Below are positions 5,887 through 12,654 of a stretch of DNA of 12,714 nt, in pieces. The stretch is from Bacteroidaceae bacterium. Lineage in GTDB: Bacteria; Bacteroidota; Bacteroidia; Bacteroidales; Bacteroidaceae. The notes under the pieces are model-generated. The model made no database searches, was not told where the DNA came from, and saw only the letters and a program-made list of their open reading frames with translations. The DNA is taken from contig JAILIJ010000158.1 in NCBI GenBank assembly GCA_024695315.1, positions 1 to 12,714 on the forward strand. The letters run 5' to 3'. Made by a program: the position numbers and the translations under genes. Numbering within the stretch: position 1 is the stretch's first letter; every line of letters begins with the position of its first letter.

Positions 5887-6300
5887 AGATTGATTATTAA
5901 TTAGGTTAGTTAAGGTATTAGCATTAAGGTATTTGTTTCAATAGTATTAGGGTTTTAAGGATAAAAAAAGATTGTTTTAATAAGGATAATTTTGAAAGTA
6001 TATAATTGTTACACAATATATAAAGAATTATTAAGTGTTAGTTGAAAAGGGTAAAAAGATTTCGAAATACGATAAGTATTAGAAAGGTAAAAGATTGATG
6101 GACAAGAAAATGATTTAAATAGATAGGTATTAAGGTAGGTAGGAAGATTGAGGATGTGGTAATTAGATTGATTAGGATTTTTAGTTAAGTTGAGATGTTT
6201 GTTTTAATAGACAAGTAAAAGCATTAGTTAAAAGATATAAAAAAGGATTTGATTAGATTTAGGTTAAAGGTATTAGTATTTGGTTATTAAACGTTTGAAT
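5887..6300 (+). repeat. C-depleted, degenerate repeat tract
   Basis: Counting by hand over 5881-6300 gives 11 C and 90 G in 420 nt. Recurrent words are TTAGGTTA...AAGGTATTAG (5901-5920 and 6259-6276), TTGTTTYAATA (near 5933, 5972 and 6199) and AGATTG (near 5888, 5970, 6092, 6145, 6167). They are not in register as a simple tandem array. The rest of 5261-5744 and the flanks hold no gene that I can support. Confidence 0.7.
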
Positions 6301-6315
6301 GAACAAAGGTTTGAG

Positions 6316-6354
6316 AGAAGTGATAATCTGTGAAGATTGTTACTTCTTTTTTTT
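6316..6354 (+). terminator. Strong intrinsic terminator of the ncRNA
   Basis: A 14-bp stem (6316-6329 with 6334-6347, two G-U pairs) closed by a GTGA tetraloop is followed by an uninterrupted run of eight T (6347-6354). It reads on the plus strand only, and no protein gene ends nearby. Confidence 0.9.
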
Positions 6355-6430
6355 CTGATAGTCGAGTGTTTGAAAATTATATTTATACATCTGTATACTG
6401 TATAATATACAATTATATGAAAATGTTCTA

Positions 6431-6472
6431 AAAGAAAATCGATGTACAACTTGTAGAGTATGTACATCGATT
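6431..6472 (-). terminator. Terminator of tRNA-Leu
   Basis: AATCGATGTAC (6437-6447) pairs perfectly with GTACATCGATT (6462-6472). On the minus strand the stem ends in ATTTTCTTTT, just seven nt beyond the tRNA 3' end. Confidence 0.8.
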
Positions 6473-6478
6473 ATTCTG

Positions 6479-6565
6479 TGGTACCGAAAGCGGGACTCGA
6501 ACCCGCACAGGCGTTATGCCCAAGGGATTTTAAGTCCCTCGTGTCTACCATTCCACCATTTCGGC
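6479..6565 (-). tRNA. tRNA-Leu (anticodon UAA)
   Basis: The minus strand gives an 87-nt class II tRNA: acceptor GCCGAAA with TTTCGGT (G1-U72 as in other bacterial tRNA-Leu), anticodon stem AGGGA/TCCCT with loop CTTAAAA (anticodon UAA), a long variable arm GGC-ATAAC-GCC, T arm GCGGG-TTCGAGT-CCCGC, discriminator A and an encoded CCA (6481-6479). It reads UUA (and UUG by wobble). It is transcribed alone from the promoter at 6600-6632 and ends at the hairpin 6437-6472. Confidence 0.97.
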
Positions 6566-6599
6566 AGCCTTGGTGCTCTTGCTTTCGCAATTGCGGTTG

Positions 6600-6632
6600 C
6601 AAAGATAAGACTTTTGTCCGAATAATGACAAA
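6600..6632 (-). promoter_or_regulatory. Promoter of tRNA-Leu
   Basis: TATCTTTG (6607-6600) is a perfect -7 box on the minus strand, with TTTG (6632-6629) 21 nt upstream. The start would be near 6593, about 28 nt before the mature tRNA. Confidence 0.7.
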
Positions 6633-6691
6633 TAAAGGTTGAAGAAAATGCGTTTTTTTGTAAAAAAAATATTGAATTGCTATTTTTTCTC

Positions 6692-7390
6692 TTAGTTGTG
6701 GGCTTCTTTTACGTATTTCATGTACTCATCATACGTAATATACTCACCTCCCATTGACTTTAGGTGAGATGTTTCGAACTGGCAGTCGATCATGGTACCC
6801 CCTTTTTGAGTCATGAATTCACACAATTTAATAAGAGCAATTTTTGAAGCACTTGGTATAAGTGAAAACATACTCTCGCCGAACAGGCATTTTCCGATAG
6901 TTACTCCGTAGAGTCCACCAACGAGTTTGTGGTGTTTGTCATTGAAGGTGTCTTTTTCGTTTCCTTCTTCATAGGTAGTTTGTGTATCCCATACTTCTAC
7001 GCTTATGGCAAATCCGTTTGTGTGAAGATTTGTGTAGGCCTCAATCATTTCAGGTCCCAGCCATGCACCTTCCATTTGATCTCTTAATGCGGCGCAGTTG
7101 TGAATAACGCTATCAAAGTTTTGGTTGAATGTGACCATATAGCGATTCTTGTTGAGAAGAGTACGCATGGAGTGGGAAATATGAATTTTTTGCGGGAAGA
7201 TTACAAATCTTTTCATAGGACACCACCATTCGATGACTCCTTCTTTGTATGCGTACCACGGGAATATACCATAAGAGTAGGCGAGCAGAAGTCTGTCAAG
7301 GGACAAATCGCCTCCTATTGCAAGGAGGCCATCTTCTTCTCCGTATTTAGGATTTGGAAAAGTTAATGATTTATTTAATTTGAATATCAT
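6692..7390 (-). CDS. aat: Leucyl/phenylalanyl-tRNA--protein transferase
   Basis: Aat moves Leu or Phe from aminoacyl-tRNA to the N-terminal Arg or Lys of proteins, marking them for ClpS/ClpAP in the bacterial N-end rule. The 232-residue product carries the family blocks FPNPKYGEEDGLLAIGGDLS (11-30), SYGIFPWY (39-46), EWWCPMKRFVIFP (54-66), GAWLGPEMIEAY (about 108-119), LVGGLYGVTIGKCLFGESMF and IDCQFETSHLKSMGGEYI. A short insert between the LP/EVWD segment and LVGGLYG (residues such as TYEEGNEKDTFNDKHHK) lengthens a loop compared with the E. coli enzyme. The start ATG at 7390 is the only one that keeps the N-terminal block and lies about 14 nt from the expected transcript start. It is followed on the same strand by tRNA-Leu, which has its own promoter. 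Confidence 0.95.
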   Translation of the reverse strand: MIFKLNKSLTFPNPKYGEEDGLLAIGGDLSLDRLLLAYSYGIFPWYAYKEGVIEWWCPMKRFVIFPQKIHISHSMRTLLNKNRYMVTFNQNFDSVIHNCAALRDQMEGAWLGPEMIEAYTNLHTNGFAISVEVWDTQTTYEEGNEKDTFNDKHHKLVGGLYGVTIGKCLFGESMFSLIPSASKIALIKLCEFMTQKGGTMIDCQFETSHLKSMGGEYITYDEYMKYVKEAHN

Positions 7391-7410
7391 AATTTTTTAA
7401 GATTCTTATG

Positions 7411-7440
7411 CAAAGGTAAATGAAAAAATTAAATATGTAA
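7411..7440 (-). promoter_or_regulatory. Promoter of aat
   Basis: TACCTTTG (7418-7411) fits the -7 box on the minus strand. The -33 element is weak (TTAC at 7440-7437). The leader would be very short. Confidence 0.55.
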
Positions 7441-7470
7441 GTCTGTATTATGAAAAAATATTATTTTTGA

Positions 7471-7501
7471 TTTGTGAATCAAAACTTATTTCGTTTATTT
7501 G
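7471..7501 (+). promoter_or_regulatory. Promoter of the C10 protease gene
   Basis: TTTG (7471-7474) and TTTATTTG (7494-7501, one mismatch to TAnnTTTG) are 19 nt apart, leaving a leader of only about a dozen bases before the ATG at 7521. It is divergent from the aat promoter in a 130-nt gap. Confidence 0.65.
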
Positions 7502-7520
7502 CAGGTATAAATAAGCGGCT

Positions 7521-9380
7521 ATGAAGAGAATTTTAACTATAATTTTGGTTTTACATTTAGGACTGTATGGTGTGGCTCAGACGGAATTGACTAGGGCAAA
7601 GTCTTGGCTTGTAAATCATGGGACGAAGTCTTCTAGATTAGAATTGAAGATGACTGAGGAGTATGATGAATTGGTGGTTCTGGAGGATGCTACCAATAGG
7701 GCATTTGCCATTGTTGCGAAGGATGAATATGCTTCATTGTTAGAAAATCCTATTCTTGCTTATTCTATAGACAATGTATTTTCTAATCCAGAAGGAGGGT
7801 GGAGCCGTAATCTCATCACATCATATAGGGAGCAGCTTTGCACCTTATTATCCGGTGTGTCGAGTGTTTCTATGCCTTCCTATGTAAGTGTTCGACCATT
7901 ACTTGGTGCTACGCGTTGGGGACAGAAATATCCGTATAACATAATGTGTCCAGAGAGTCCACTAGTCAATGGAAATAAGCTTGTGGGATGTGTGGCGGTT
8001 GCTATGTCGCAAATTATGTTTTATCACAAGTATCCATCGGTTGGTAAGAAATCTTTTTCCTACATGTGGAATGGACAATCTATGAGTTGTGATTTTTCTG
8101 AATATGTCCCTTGTTGGACATCTATGAAGCCTGCTTATAGTTCTGTAAAGAAAAAACAGGAAGATGCGTCTTCTGTGGCAAAACTTACAAGTATGTGTGC
8201 TTTCTCTGTTGCAAGTGATTTTCAGGATTTGGAAACTTCTGCATCTGTTGCGCATGCGCGATCTGCTTTTGTCAATTTTTGGGGATATTCTCCTTCTTGT
8301 TTATATAATTCAAATGTCACTCCTGGAGAAATCTCGTCTATAGTTGTTAATGAGTTGGAGAATAGAAGACCCGTGATATTGACAGGAGGTGGGCATGCAT
8401 TCGTTTGTGATGGTAGTAATGGGCCATATTTGCATTTTAATCTTGGCTGGAATGGTGCAGGTAATGGGTATTATATGTTTTCGCTTTTCCCTTATTGGGA
8501 ATGTTCTTCTGTACCGTATGTTGCTAATAGTATATTGTATGGAATAAGGCCATGTTCGGAGGATTATTATGTGAATAAAACTGTTAGTGTAGTGTCTCCT
8601 GGTACTTTGCCTGAACTTATTGGTGTGGCTAAAATGGACAAGATAAAGAAACTTGTTATTACAGGAAAACTTAATGGGCGTGATGTGGCTTTCTTAAGGA
8701 GAATGCTTGGTGCTACAGACAAAAATGAGATTAATGTAGGGTGGAAGATTGGTGTATTGACGTCTTTGGATATTTCTAGTGCTGATTTTGTTTCTGACGG
8801 AAAGAATGCCTATTGTCGCATGTCTGCAGATGGATGCTCCTATACAATGGGAAATACGGTTTACGATTTTACGAATATGACCGAGGATAACTTCTCGAAG
8901 TTTAGACGTACAAATGCTTTTAAGGGTACTGGGTATAAGTTTGCAGAGAGTGGTGGAAAGTATTATGTTGATTTTTATACTGTATCTCATGCCGTAAGTC
9001 CGATGATGTTTTCGGATTGTCAGAATTTGAGAGAGTTGAGGCTATCAAATAAGGTGACTAAAATCCTCGGTAGAGCATTTTCAAATTGTTCTTCTTTGCA
9101 GTATATCACATTGCCACTTTCTGTATCTGAGGTTGAGACAGGAGCTTTTACCCAGTGTTTTATGTTGCGTCGTGTTTATACTTATAATGATGAGTTGAGA
9201 GAGGTTGTTCATGGTTTGTCACCAGTAAAGATCTTAGGAAAATATGGTGATGAAACAGGAAATGTGCATCATGGAATTCTTGATGGAAATGATATTGTTA
9301 CGTGTGATGGTGTGTACCTGCGAAATGGTAGTAAGGCTGTTAAGTTTACTAAATTAGGTTATAAAGAATACACAAAGTAA
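7521..9380 (+). CDS. Secreted C10 (streptopain-like) cysteine protease with BspA-type leucine-rich repeats
   Basis: The 619-residue product begins with a signal peptide (about 1-19, cut near VAQ/TEL). Residues 22-90 match the propeptide/inhibitor domain that keeps C10 proteases latent. The catalytic core runs from about 124 to 345: nucleophile Cys157 in NKLVGCVAVAMSQIMFYHKY, His292 in LTGGGHAFVCDG and the conserved Trp310 in LHFNLGWNG. Residues about 360-430 contain the IGVAKMDKIKKLVITGKLNG / LTSLDISSAD type motifs seen in Bacteroidales surface proteins, and 494-560 hold two or three LRR_5 (BspA-like) repeats such as FSNCSSLQYITLPLSVSEVE. I see no type IX C-terminal sorting signature and no lipobox. 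The protein is probably exported and self-activating, degrading host or dietary protein; the LRR tail may bind substrate or surfaces. It is monocistronic. Confidence 0.9.
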   Translation: MKRILTIILVLHLGLYGVAQTELTRAKSWLVNHGTKSSRLELKMTEEYDELVVLEDATNRAFAIVAKDEYASLLENPILAYSIDNVFSNPEGGWSRNLITSYREQLCTLLSGVSSVSMPSYVSVRPLLGATRWGQKYPYNIMCPESPLVNGNKLVGCVAVAMSQIMFYHKYPSVGKKSFSYMWNGQSMSCDFSEYVPCWTSMKPAYSSVKKKQEDASSVAKLTSMCAFSVASDFQDLETSASVAHARSAFVNFWGYSPSCLYNSNVTPGEISSIVVNELENRRPVILTGGGHAFVCDGSNGPYLHFNLGWNGAGNGYYMFSLFPYWECSSVPYVANSILYGIRPCSEDYYVNKTVSVVSPGTLPELIGVAKMDKIKKLVITGKLNGRDVAFLRRMLGATDKNEINVGWKIGVLTSLDISSADFVSDGKNAYCRMSADGCSYTMGNTVYDFTNMTEDNFSKFRRTNAFKGTGYKFAESGGKYYVDFYTVSHAVSPMMFSDCQNLRELRLSNKVTKILGRAFSNCSSLQYITLPLSVSEVETGAFTQCFMLRRVYTYNDELREVVHGLSPVKILGKYGDETGNVHHGILDGNDIVTCDGVYLRNGSKAVKFTKLGYKEYTK

Positions 9381-9383
9381 ATT

Positions 9384-9416
9384 GTTACATTTCTGTTAAT
9401 GTAACGTAAGAAATGT
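9384..9416. terminator. Overlapping hairpins between convergent genes
   Basis: GTTACATT (9384-9391) pairs with AATGTAAC (9398-9405). Alternatively ACATTTCT (9387-9394) pairs with AGAAATGT (9409-9416). Both lie in the 41-nt gap between two convergent genes, but neither has a clear T-run, so termination is likely but not certain. Confidence 0.4.
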
Positions 9417-9421
9417 GCATG

Positions 9422-10375
9422 TTATTTTATGTCTCTAATGGCTTCCTTAACGTCGTTTAGGTTGCTACGTGAAACAGGTATATATTCATTACAATGGCTC
9501 ATAAGGACTTGAGTGTTGCCAGCTTTAGATGTAATCTGTTCTACGTGTCTTAAATTTATAAGAAAGGCACGATGACAGCGTATGATATGTGAGTAGTCCT
9601 GAAGCCTTTCCTCCATCTGTTTTGATGTCGCGCGAATCATATCAGAATATACATTTCCTTCTTTTAGGTGATATACTTTTACATAATTGCCTACAGTCTC
9701 GATATATATGAGGTTGTTGATATTAAGTGTTAGTTTGTCGCTGGTCGTACCAGTAAGTGTTATGATATGTGATTTTGACGCATTATTTGTTGTAGCCCCT
9801 TTTTCTGTATCTTTGGTATTATTTTTATCTGTGTGTAGCTCAATTTCTTCAGTGTCGTTGTTTTTATCGTCAAGATGATAATTTGTCTTTTGCAGCTCTT
9901 GTAAATGTTCGTTAAGTGAGCGCATTTCCTCTAATTCTACGGCCATGAATTTGCTACGTAGCTTAAAACGCCAGTAGAGTCCAATAACGAAAGAGCAAAA
10001 TGATATTATGATAAGTGAGTCGATATAATTCAAAAATGTCAGTTTGTTACTGGCAATATCATTATTGAGTACAAGGTGTCTGTATAGGCAGATTGCCAGT
10101 GTCACAAAAGGTGTATTTATCAATTGAAAACGGAGGTTACGTTTTATGATGTAGCCGACTCCTTTATCAAAAGAAACAGGCATTTTTAGTATATGTCTTA
10201 CGATTGATTCTGATATTAGGCAAATAATGAATCCTAATATTCCCATAAGAAAGATATGAATGTAAAAATGCCACCCCCATAATCCAAGATTAAATGGTTT
10301 GAATATAACCACAGTTATGGATATAAAGGTGGAACTAATAAACCTAGTTTTTATTGTTTCGCTTATTTTTTTCAT
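9422..10375 (-). CDS. Membrane-anchored LytTR-family transcriptional regulator
   Basis: The 317-residue protein has four predicted membrane helices (about 12-30, 36-56, 84-103 and 117-134), a short coiled coil (about 140-163), a polar Asn/Asp/Thr-rich linker (about 165-200) and a C-terminal LytTR DNA-binding domain (about 205-315). The latter shows NNLIYIETVGNYVKVYHLKE, the FLINLRHVEQI block and EYIPVSRSNLNDVKEAI, typical of the AgrA/AlgR fold. There is no phosphoacceptor receiver domain, so it is a one-component membrane regulator that would sense an envelope or membrane signal and bind DNA directly. It is divergent from the LiaF-like gene across 479 nt and may control it. The signal is unknown. 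Confidence 0.88.
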   Translation of the reverse strand: MKKISETIKTRFISSTFISITVVIFKPFNLGLWGWHFYIHIFLMGILGFIICLISESIVRHILKMPVSFDKGVGYIIKRNLRFQLINTPFVTLAICLYRHLVLNNDIASNKLTFLNYIDSLIIISFCSFVIGLYWRFKLRSKFMAVELEEMRSLNEHLQELQKTNYHLDDKNNDTEEIELHTDKNNTKDTEKGATTNNASKSHIITLTGTTSDKLTLNINNLIYIETVGNYVKVYHLKEGNVYSDMIRATSKQMEERLQDYSHIIRCHRAFLINLRHVEQITSKAGNTQVLMSHCNEYIPVSRSNLNDVKEAIRDIK

Positions 10376-10386
10376 CTTTTATACTG

Positions 10387-10417
10387 CAAAATTATGATTG
10401 ATTCGTCGTATTGCAAA
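10387..10417 (-). promoter_or_regulatory. Promoter of the LytTR regulator gene
   Basis: On the minus strand TTTG (10417-10414) and TAATTTTG (10394-10387) are 19 nt apart and both match consensus. The leader would be very short (start near 10380, ATG at 10375). Confidence 0.7.
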
Positions 10418-10726
10418 ATTTTAATTGCTTTTTTTGATATTTTATAATAATGTTTTTTATAATTATCCATTTTGTAGAGTGTATACAGGATAATTTGTGC
10501 GCATTTTCTATAAGCACTATATATTTTTTTGTAGAGAGTTTTATATTATTTTTATGCATGTTAAAAAGAGATAGAATACTATAGAATATTGTTTAATGCG
10601 GCAATTTAAGGGTATTTTGTGTTAATGTTTGTCTAAAAAAGATTTAGGGTGTTGTTTGGCAATATTTCCATTTCATCGAGAAAAATTATGCCATTCGTCA
10701 CAAAGAACTGCAGAATATCCCAGAAA
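10418..10726. other. AT-rich divergent intergenic region, nothing recognised
   Basis: This part of the 479-nt gap between the LytTR and LiaF-like genes holds no open frame, RNA gene or clear hairpin with a T-run. Long A/T runs dominate. It is where binding sites of the LytTR regulator would be expected, but I could not identify a convincing pair of 9-bp direct repeats. Confidence 0.5.
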
Positions 10727-10758
10727 TTATAGGTAGAACATTTATATAATTATATTTG
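10727..10758 (+). promoter_or_regulatory. Promoter of the LiaF-like/GNAT unit
   Basis: TATATTTG (10751-10758) is a perfect -7 box. The -33 position holds only TTAT (10727-10730), so the promoter may need an activator. The leader would be about 90 nt. Confidence 0.55.
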
Positions 10759-10854
10759 CACAAAATTTTTCAGATGGCTGCTTTCTACAAATGTTTTTTT
10801 GAGATTTTTAGCCATTGATATTCTAGATTATTGAAAAAATGTAGATAATAATTT

Positions 10855-11406
10855 ATGACGAGAAGGAGTATTATAGGAGTTGTGTTGTTGGTATGGGGTG
10901 GATTGAAGCTTGCGAGTCTGCTAAAAATCGTCGACCTTGAATGGTTGTGGCAACAGGCTTGGATAGACTATATACTTGTATGCTTCCTAATTTATGAAGG
11001 GATTGCGTTTATCGTTAGAGGATTTATCCATGATAAGGGACAGTGGCTCCGTCGCAGTTTACCTTTTGGGGAAGATGGCAAACGCCTTTGCTGCATGACA
11101 AGTTTTGGCGGTGATGAATATGTTTTTCGTGGGGAAACATTTCATGGTGCTAGACTTGATGCTTTTTGTGGAGGAATAAGATTTGATTTGCGTAATGCGG
11201 TCATAAATGAGGATGAGGAAATAGATATTAGGACATGTATTGGAGGAATAGAATTACGCGTGCCGTCAAGCGTAAATGTGTTGGTCAAAAGTCGGAGTTT
11301 GTTTGGCGAAGTTGGTGATGAGACGTGTAAAAATGTCAATAAAAATGCACCATGTTTACATGTTGTAGCGAGCAATATCATAGGCGGTGTCAGTATCGTG
11401 AATTAG
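10855..11406 (+). CDS. LiaF-like membrane protein (cell-wall-stress response family)
   Basis: The 183-residue product has two membrane helices (about 5-24 and 37-55) followed by a cytoplasmic or periplasmic beta-rich domain from about 80 to the end. That domain repeats glycine-rich strands: SFGGDEYVFRG, FCGGIRFDLRNA, CIGGIELRVPSSVNVLVKS and NIIGGVSIVN. This is the pattern of the LiaF/YvqF C-terminal domain (DUF2154-like), which in Firmicutes restrains the LiaRS cell-envelope stress system. Length is shorter than Firmicutes LiaF, which has four membrane helices. Divergent from a LytTR membrane regulator, a pairing I recall from Bacteroidota, it probably belongs to an envelope-sensing module. 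Function is inferred from family only. Confidence 0.75.
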   Translation: MTRRSIIGVVLLVWGGLKLASLLKIVDLEWLWQQAWIDYILVCFLIYEGIAFIVRGFIHDKGQWLRRSLPFGEDGKRLCCMTSFGGDEYVFRGETFHGARLDAFCGGIRFDLRNAVINEDEEIDIRTCIGGIELRVPSSVNVLVKSRSLFGEVGDETCKNVNKNAPCLHVVASNIIGGVSIVN

Positions 11407-11460
11407 AAATAATATACAATACTGGAACTTATTAGTGAAAACAAAGAAAATTAAACGACC

Positions 11461-12096
11461 ATGAATATTCGATTAGAAGAACCAAAAGACTATCGTGAGG
11501 TTGAAAATCTCATACGTGAATCGTTTTGGAATGTATATCGTCCAGGTTGTACTGAACATTATGTGATGCATCAGTACAGGAAAAGTCCTGAATTTATTCC
11601 TGAACTAGATTTCGTTATGGAAGAAGATGATAGGATAATAGGTCATGTCATGTGTTGTGATGCTGAACTTATACTTGAAGATGGTAGTTCTATTCCGTCT
11701 TGGATGTATGGCCCAATAAGTATTCATCCAGAATATAGACATAGAGGATATGGGCTGAAGCTTATGGAATACTCTTTAGATCGTGCCCGTGAGATGGGGA
11801 TTCCAATTGTTAGTATAGAAGGAAATATTGATTTTTATCGTCATGCAGGTTTTGATTTTGCTAGTAAACTAGGCATTCATTATCACGCAGAGCCTAAAGG
11901 GGCTTTTGTTCCATATTTTTTGGCTCAGGAACTTATACCTGGGTATCTTATGGGGTTGGAAACTACTTACTGTCCTCCTAAAGGATATTTTGTTGCAGAG
12001 GAGAACCCTGAGGCGTTTGAGGCTTTTGAAGCAACATTTCCTAAGAAACAAAAACTTTGTCTACCTGGGCAGATAGGATATACAGGAAGGGCATGA
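11461..12096 (+). CDS. GNAT family N-acetyltransferase
   Basis: The 211-residue protein has the GNAT core in its first ~130 residues: N-terminal MNIRLEEPKDYREVENLIRE, strand FVMEEDDRIIGHVMCCDAEL, then ISIHPEYRHRGYGLKLMEYS, whose RHRGYG (93-98) forms the acetyl-CoA pyrophosphate loop, and DFYRHAGFDF (124-133) as motif B. A C-terminal extension of about 70 residues (with FVPYFLAQELIPGYLMG and GYFVAEENPEAFEAFEATFP) is shared with a broad group of YhbS-like acetyltransferases of unknown substrate. It starts 54 nt after the LiaF-like gene with no promoter seen between, so it is probably co-transcribed, and ends before the terminator at 12243. The acceptor cannot be inferred. Confidence 0.88.
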   Translation: MNIRLEEPKDYREVENLIRESFWNVYRPGCTEHYVMHQYRKSPEFIPELDFVMEEDDRIIGHVMCCDAELILEDGSSIPSWMYGPISIHPEYRHRGYGLKLMEYSLDRAREMGIPIVSIEGNIDFYRHAGFDFASKLGIHYHAEPKGAFVPYFLAQELIPGYLMGLETTYCPPKGYFVAEENPEAFEAFEATFPKKQKLCLPGQIGYTGRA

Positions 12097-12242
12097 TATG
12101 AAGTAAAAAATATTATAAAGGCATTTTTTGAATTAGAAATAATAAGTTGAATTTTTATAGTTAGTAGCGATGTCTATGTGTAGAGTATGGCGATTCTCTA
12201 TGAACAGGACAATAAATCAGGTGAAATGATTATAAATAAGTA

Positions 12243-12273
12243 GGGTGATTCCATCGTGGAGTCACCCATTTTT
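12243..12273 (+). terminator. Terminator of the LiaF-like/GNAT unit
   Basis: GGGTGATTCCA (12243-12253) pairs with TGGAGTCACCC (12257-12267), 11 bp with one wobble and a TCG loop, followed by ATTTTT. It lies 146 nt after the GNAT stop; the stretch between shows no gene. Confidence 0.8.
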
Positions 12274-12341
12274 AATTTTGTTCTATGTGCATAGAGAAAA
12301 TAATGTAGTATGAAAGTATCTGAATATACGAATTTTACTAA

Positions 12342-12382
12342 AAAGAAGCACTTTGTCTTTTTATGTAAAAAAGCGAAGTGCT
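12342..12382 (-). terminator. Terminator of the outer-membrane barrel gene
   Basis: AGCACTT (12347-12353) pairs with AAGTGCT (12376-12382), extended by a T-rich/A-rich inner stem. On the minus strand it ends in CTTCTTTTT. It lies 53 nt beyond the stop at 12436. Apart from the two terminators, 12097-12435 holds nothing I can support. Confidence 0.65.
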
Positions 12383-12435
12383 CAAAAAAAGGTAGTCTTA
12401 AGGATGTTTTACTCAAAAAAATGAATCTAAGTTCC

Positions 12436-12654
12436 TCAAAAACGATAACCTAATGTCATTCCAAATGAATGACTTTTTAATCCAAATTGTTTAAAGCATT
12501 CACTAAATCCATGCTTATATTTTAATCCAATTACATAATGGCTTAAGAGAGTTGCATCTATGCCAAGTTGCAAACCGATATCGAAACGCTTTAATGCATC
12601 CAAGTGATATGCTCCGTTATTGTAATCTTTTAAGCAATTCCATTTTTCTGAAGT
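12436..12654 (-). CDS. PorT-like outer-membrane beta-barrel protein, C-terminal part
   Basis: The minus strand encodes the end of a barrel protein: FDIGLQLGIDATLLSHYVIG, YKHGFSECFKQF and the terminal strand SFGMTLGYRF, ending in Phe as outer-membrane barrels do for BAM recognition. The alternating hydrophobic/polar strands and the xxFDIGLxxG motif fit the PorT/OMP_b-brl_2 family of Bacteroidota, usually about 200-230 residues with a signal peptide. Only about 73 residues are genuine here. The frame can be opened further, to an ATG at 12687, but that part lies in the fold-back arm 12655-12714 and is not real coding sequence. The true 5' part is missing. Confidence 0.7.
   Translation of the reverse strand, partial: TSEKWNCLKDYNNGAYHLDALKRFDIGLQLGIDATLLSHYVIGLKYKHGFSECFKQFGLKSHSFGMTLGYRF

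Larger units (their letters stand above)
5783..6354 (+). ncRNA. Candidate ~570-nt C-depleted noncoding RNA, family unknown
   Basis: The segment is bracketed by a consensus promoter (5745-5775) and a strong intrinsic terminator (6316-6354) and has no open frame longer than a handful of codons after 5862, so it is best explained as an RNA gene. Its first 100 nt contain an 18-codon frame and two hairpins with 4-nt loops (5854-5867 and 5871-5886). The body from about 5887 to 6300 is almost free of C and rich in repeats of TTAGGTTA, AAGGTATTAG and AGATTG, so it would be largely unstructured apart from A-U and G-U pairs. It converges on tRNA-Leu, which ends at 6479 on the other strand. It does not resemble 6S RNA, tmRNA, RNase P or SRP RNA, all of which need C-rich conserved cores. 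An alternative is a vestigial or rapidly evolving spacer with accidental promoter and terminator; the quality of both ends argues against that. Confidence 0.6.

Noticed and set aside
5901..6282. CRISPR array or tandem satellite
   Set aside because: The repeats are degenerate, unevenly spaced and not palindromic, and no cas gene is present.
5887..6300. Chromosomal replication origin
   Set aside because: AT-rich with repeats and skew, but I found no cluster of DnaA boxes (TTATNCACA) and no dnaA, dnaN or other origin-linked gene.
6273..6467. 64-codon minus-strand open frame
   Set aside because: It spans two terminator hairpins and is made of the residues expected from G-free DNA; no coding signal.
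10595..10660. LytTR binding repeats in the divergent gap
   Set aside because: Words such as AATTTAAGG occur, but I could not find two matching 9-bp direct repeats at the usual spacing.
12170..12229. 19-codon plus-strand frame starting with ATG near 12170
   Set aside because: No promoter or ribosome site, no conservation evidence, and within a 3' untranslated stretch.
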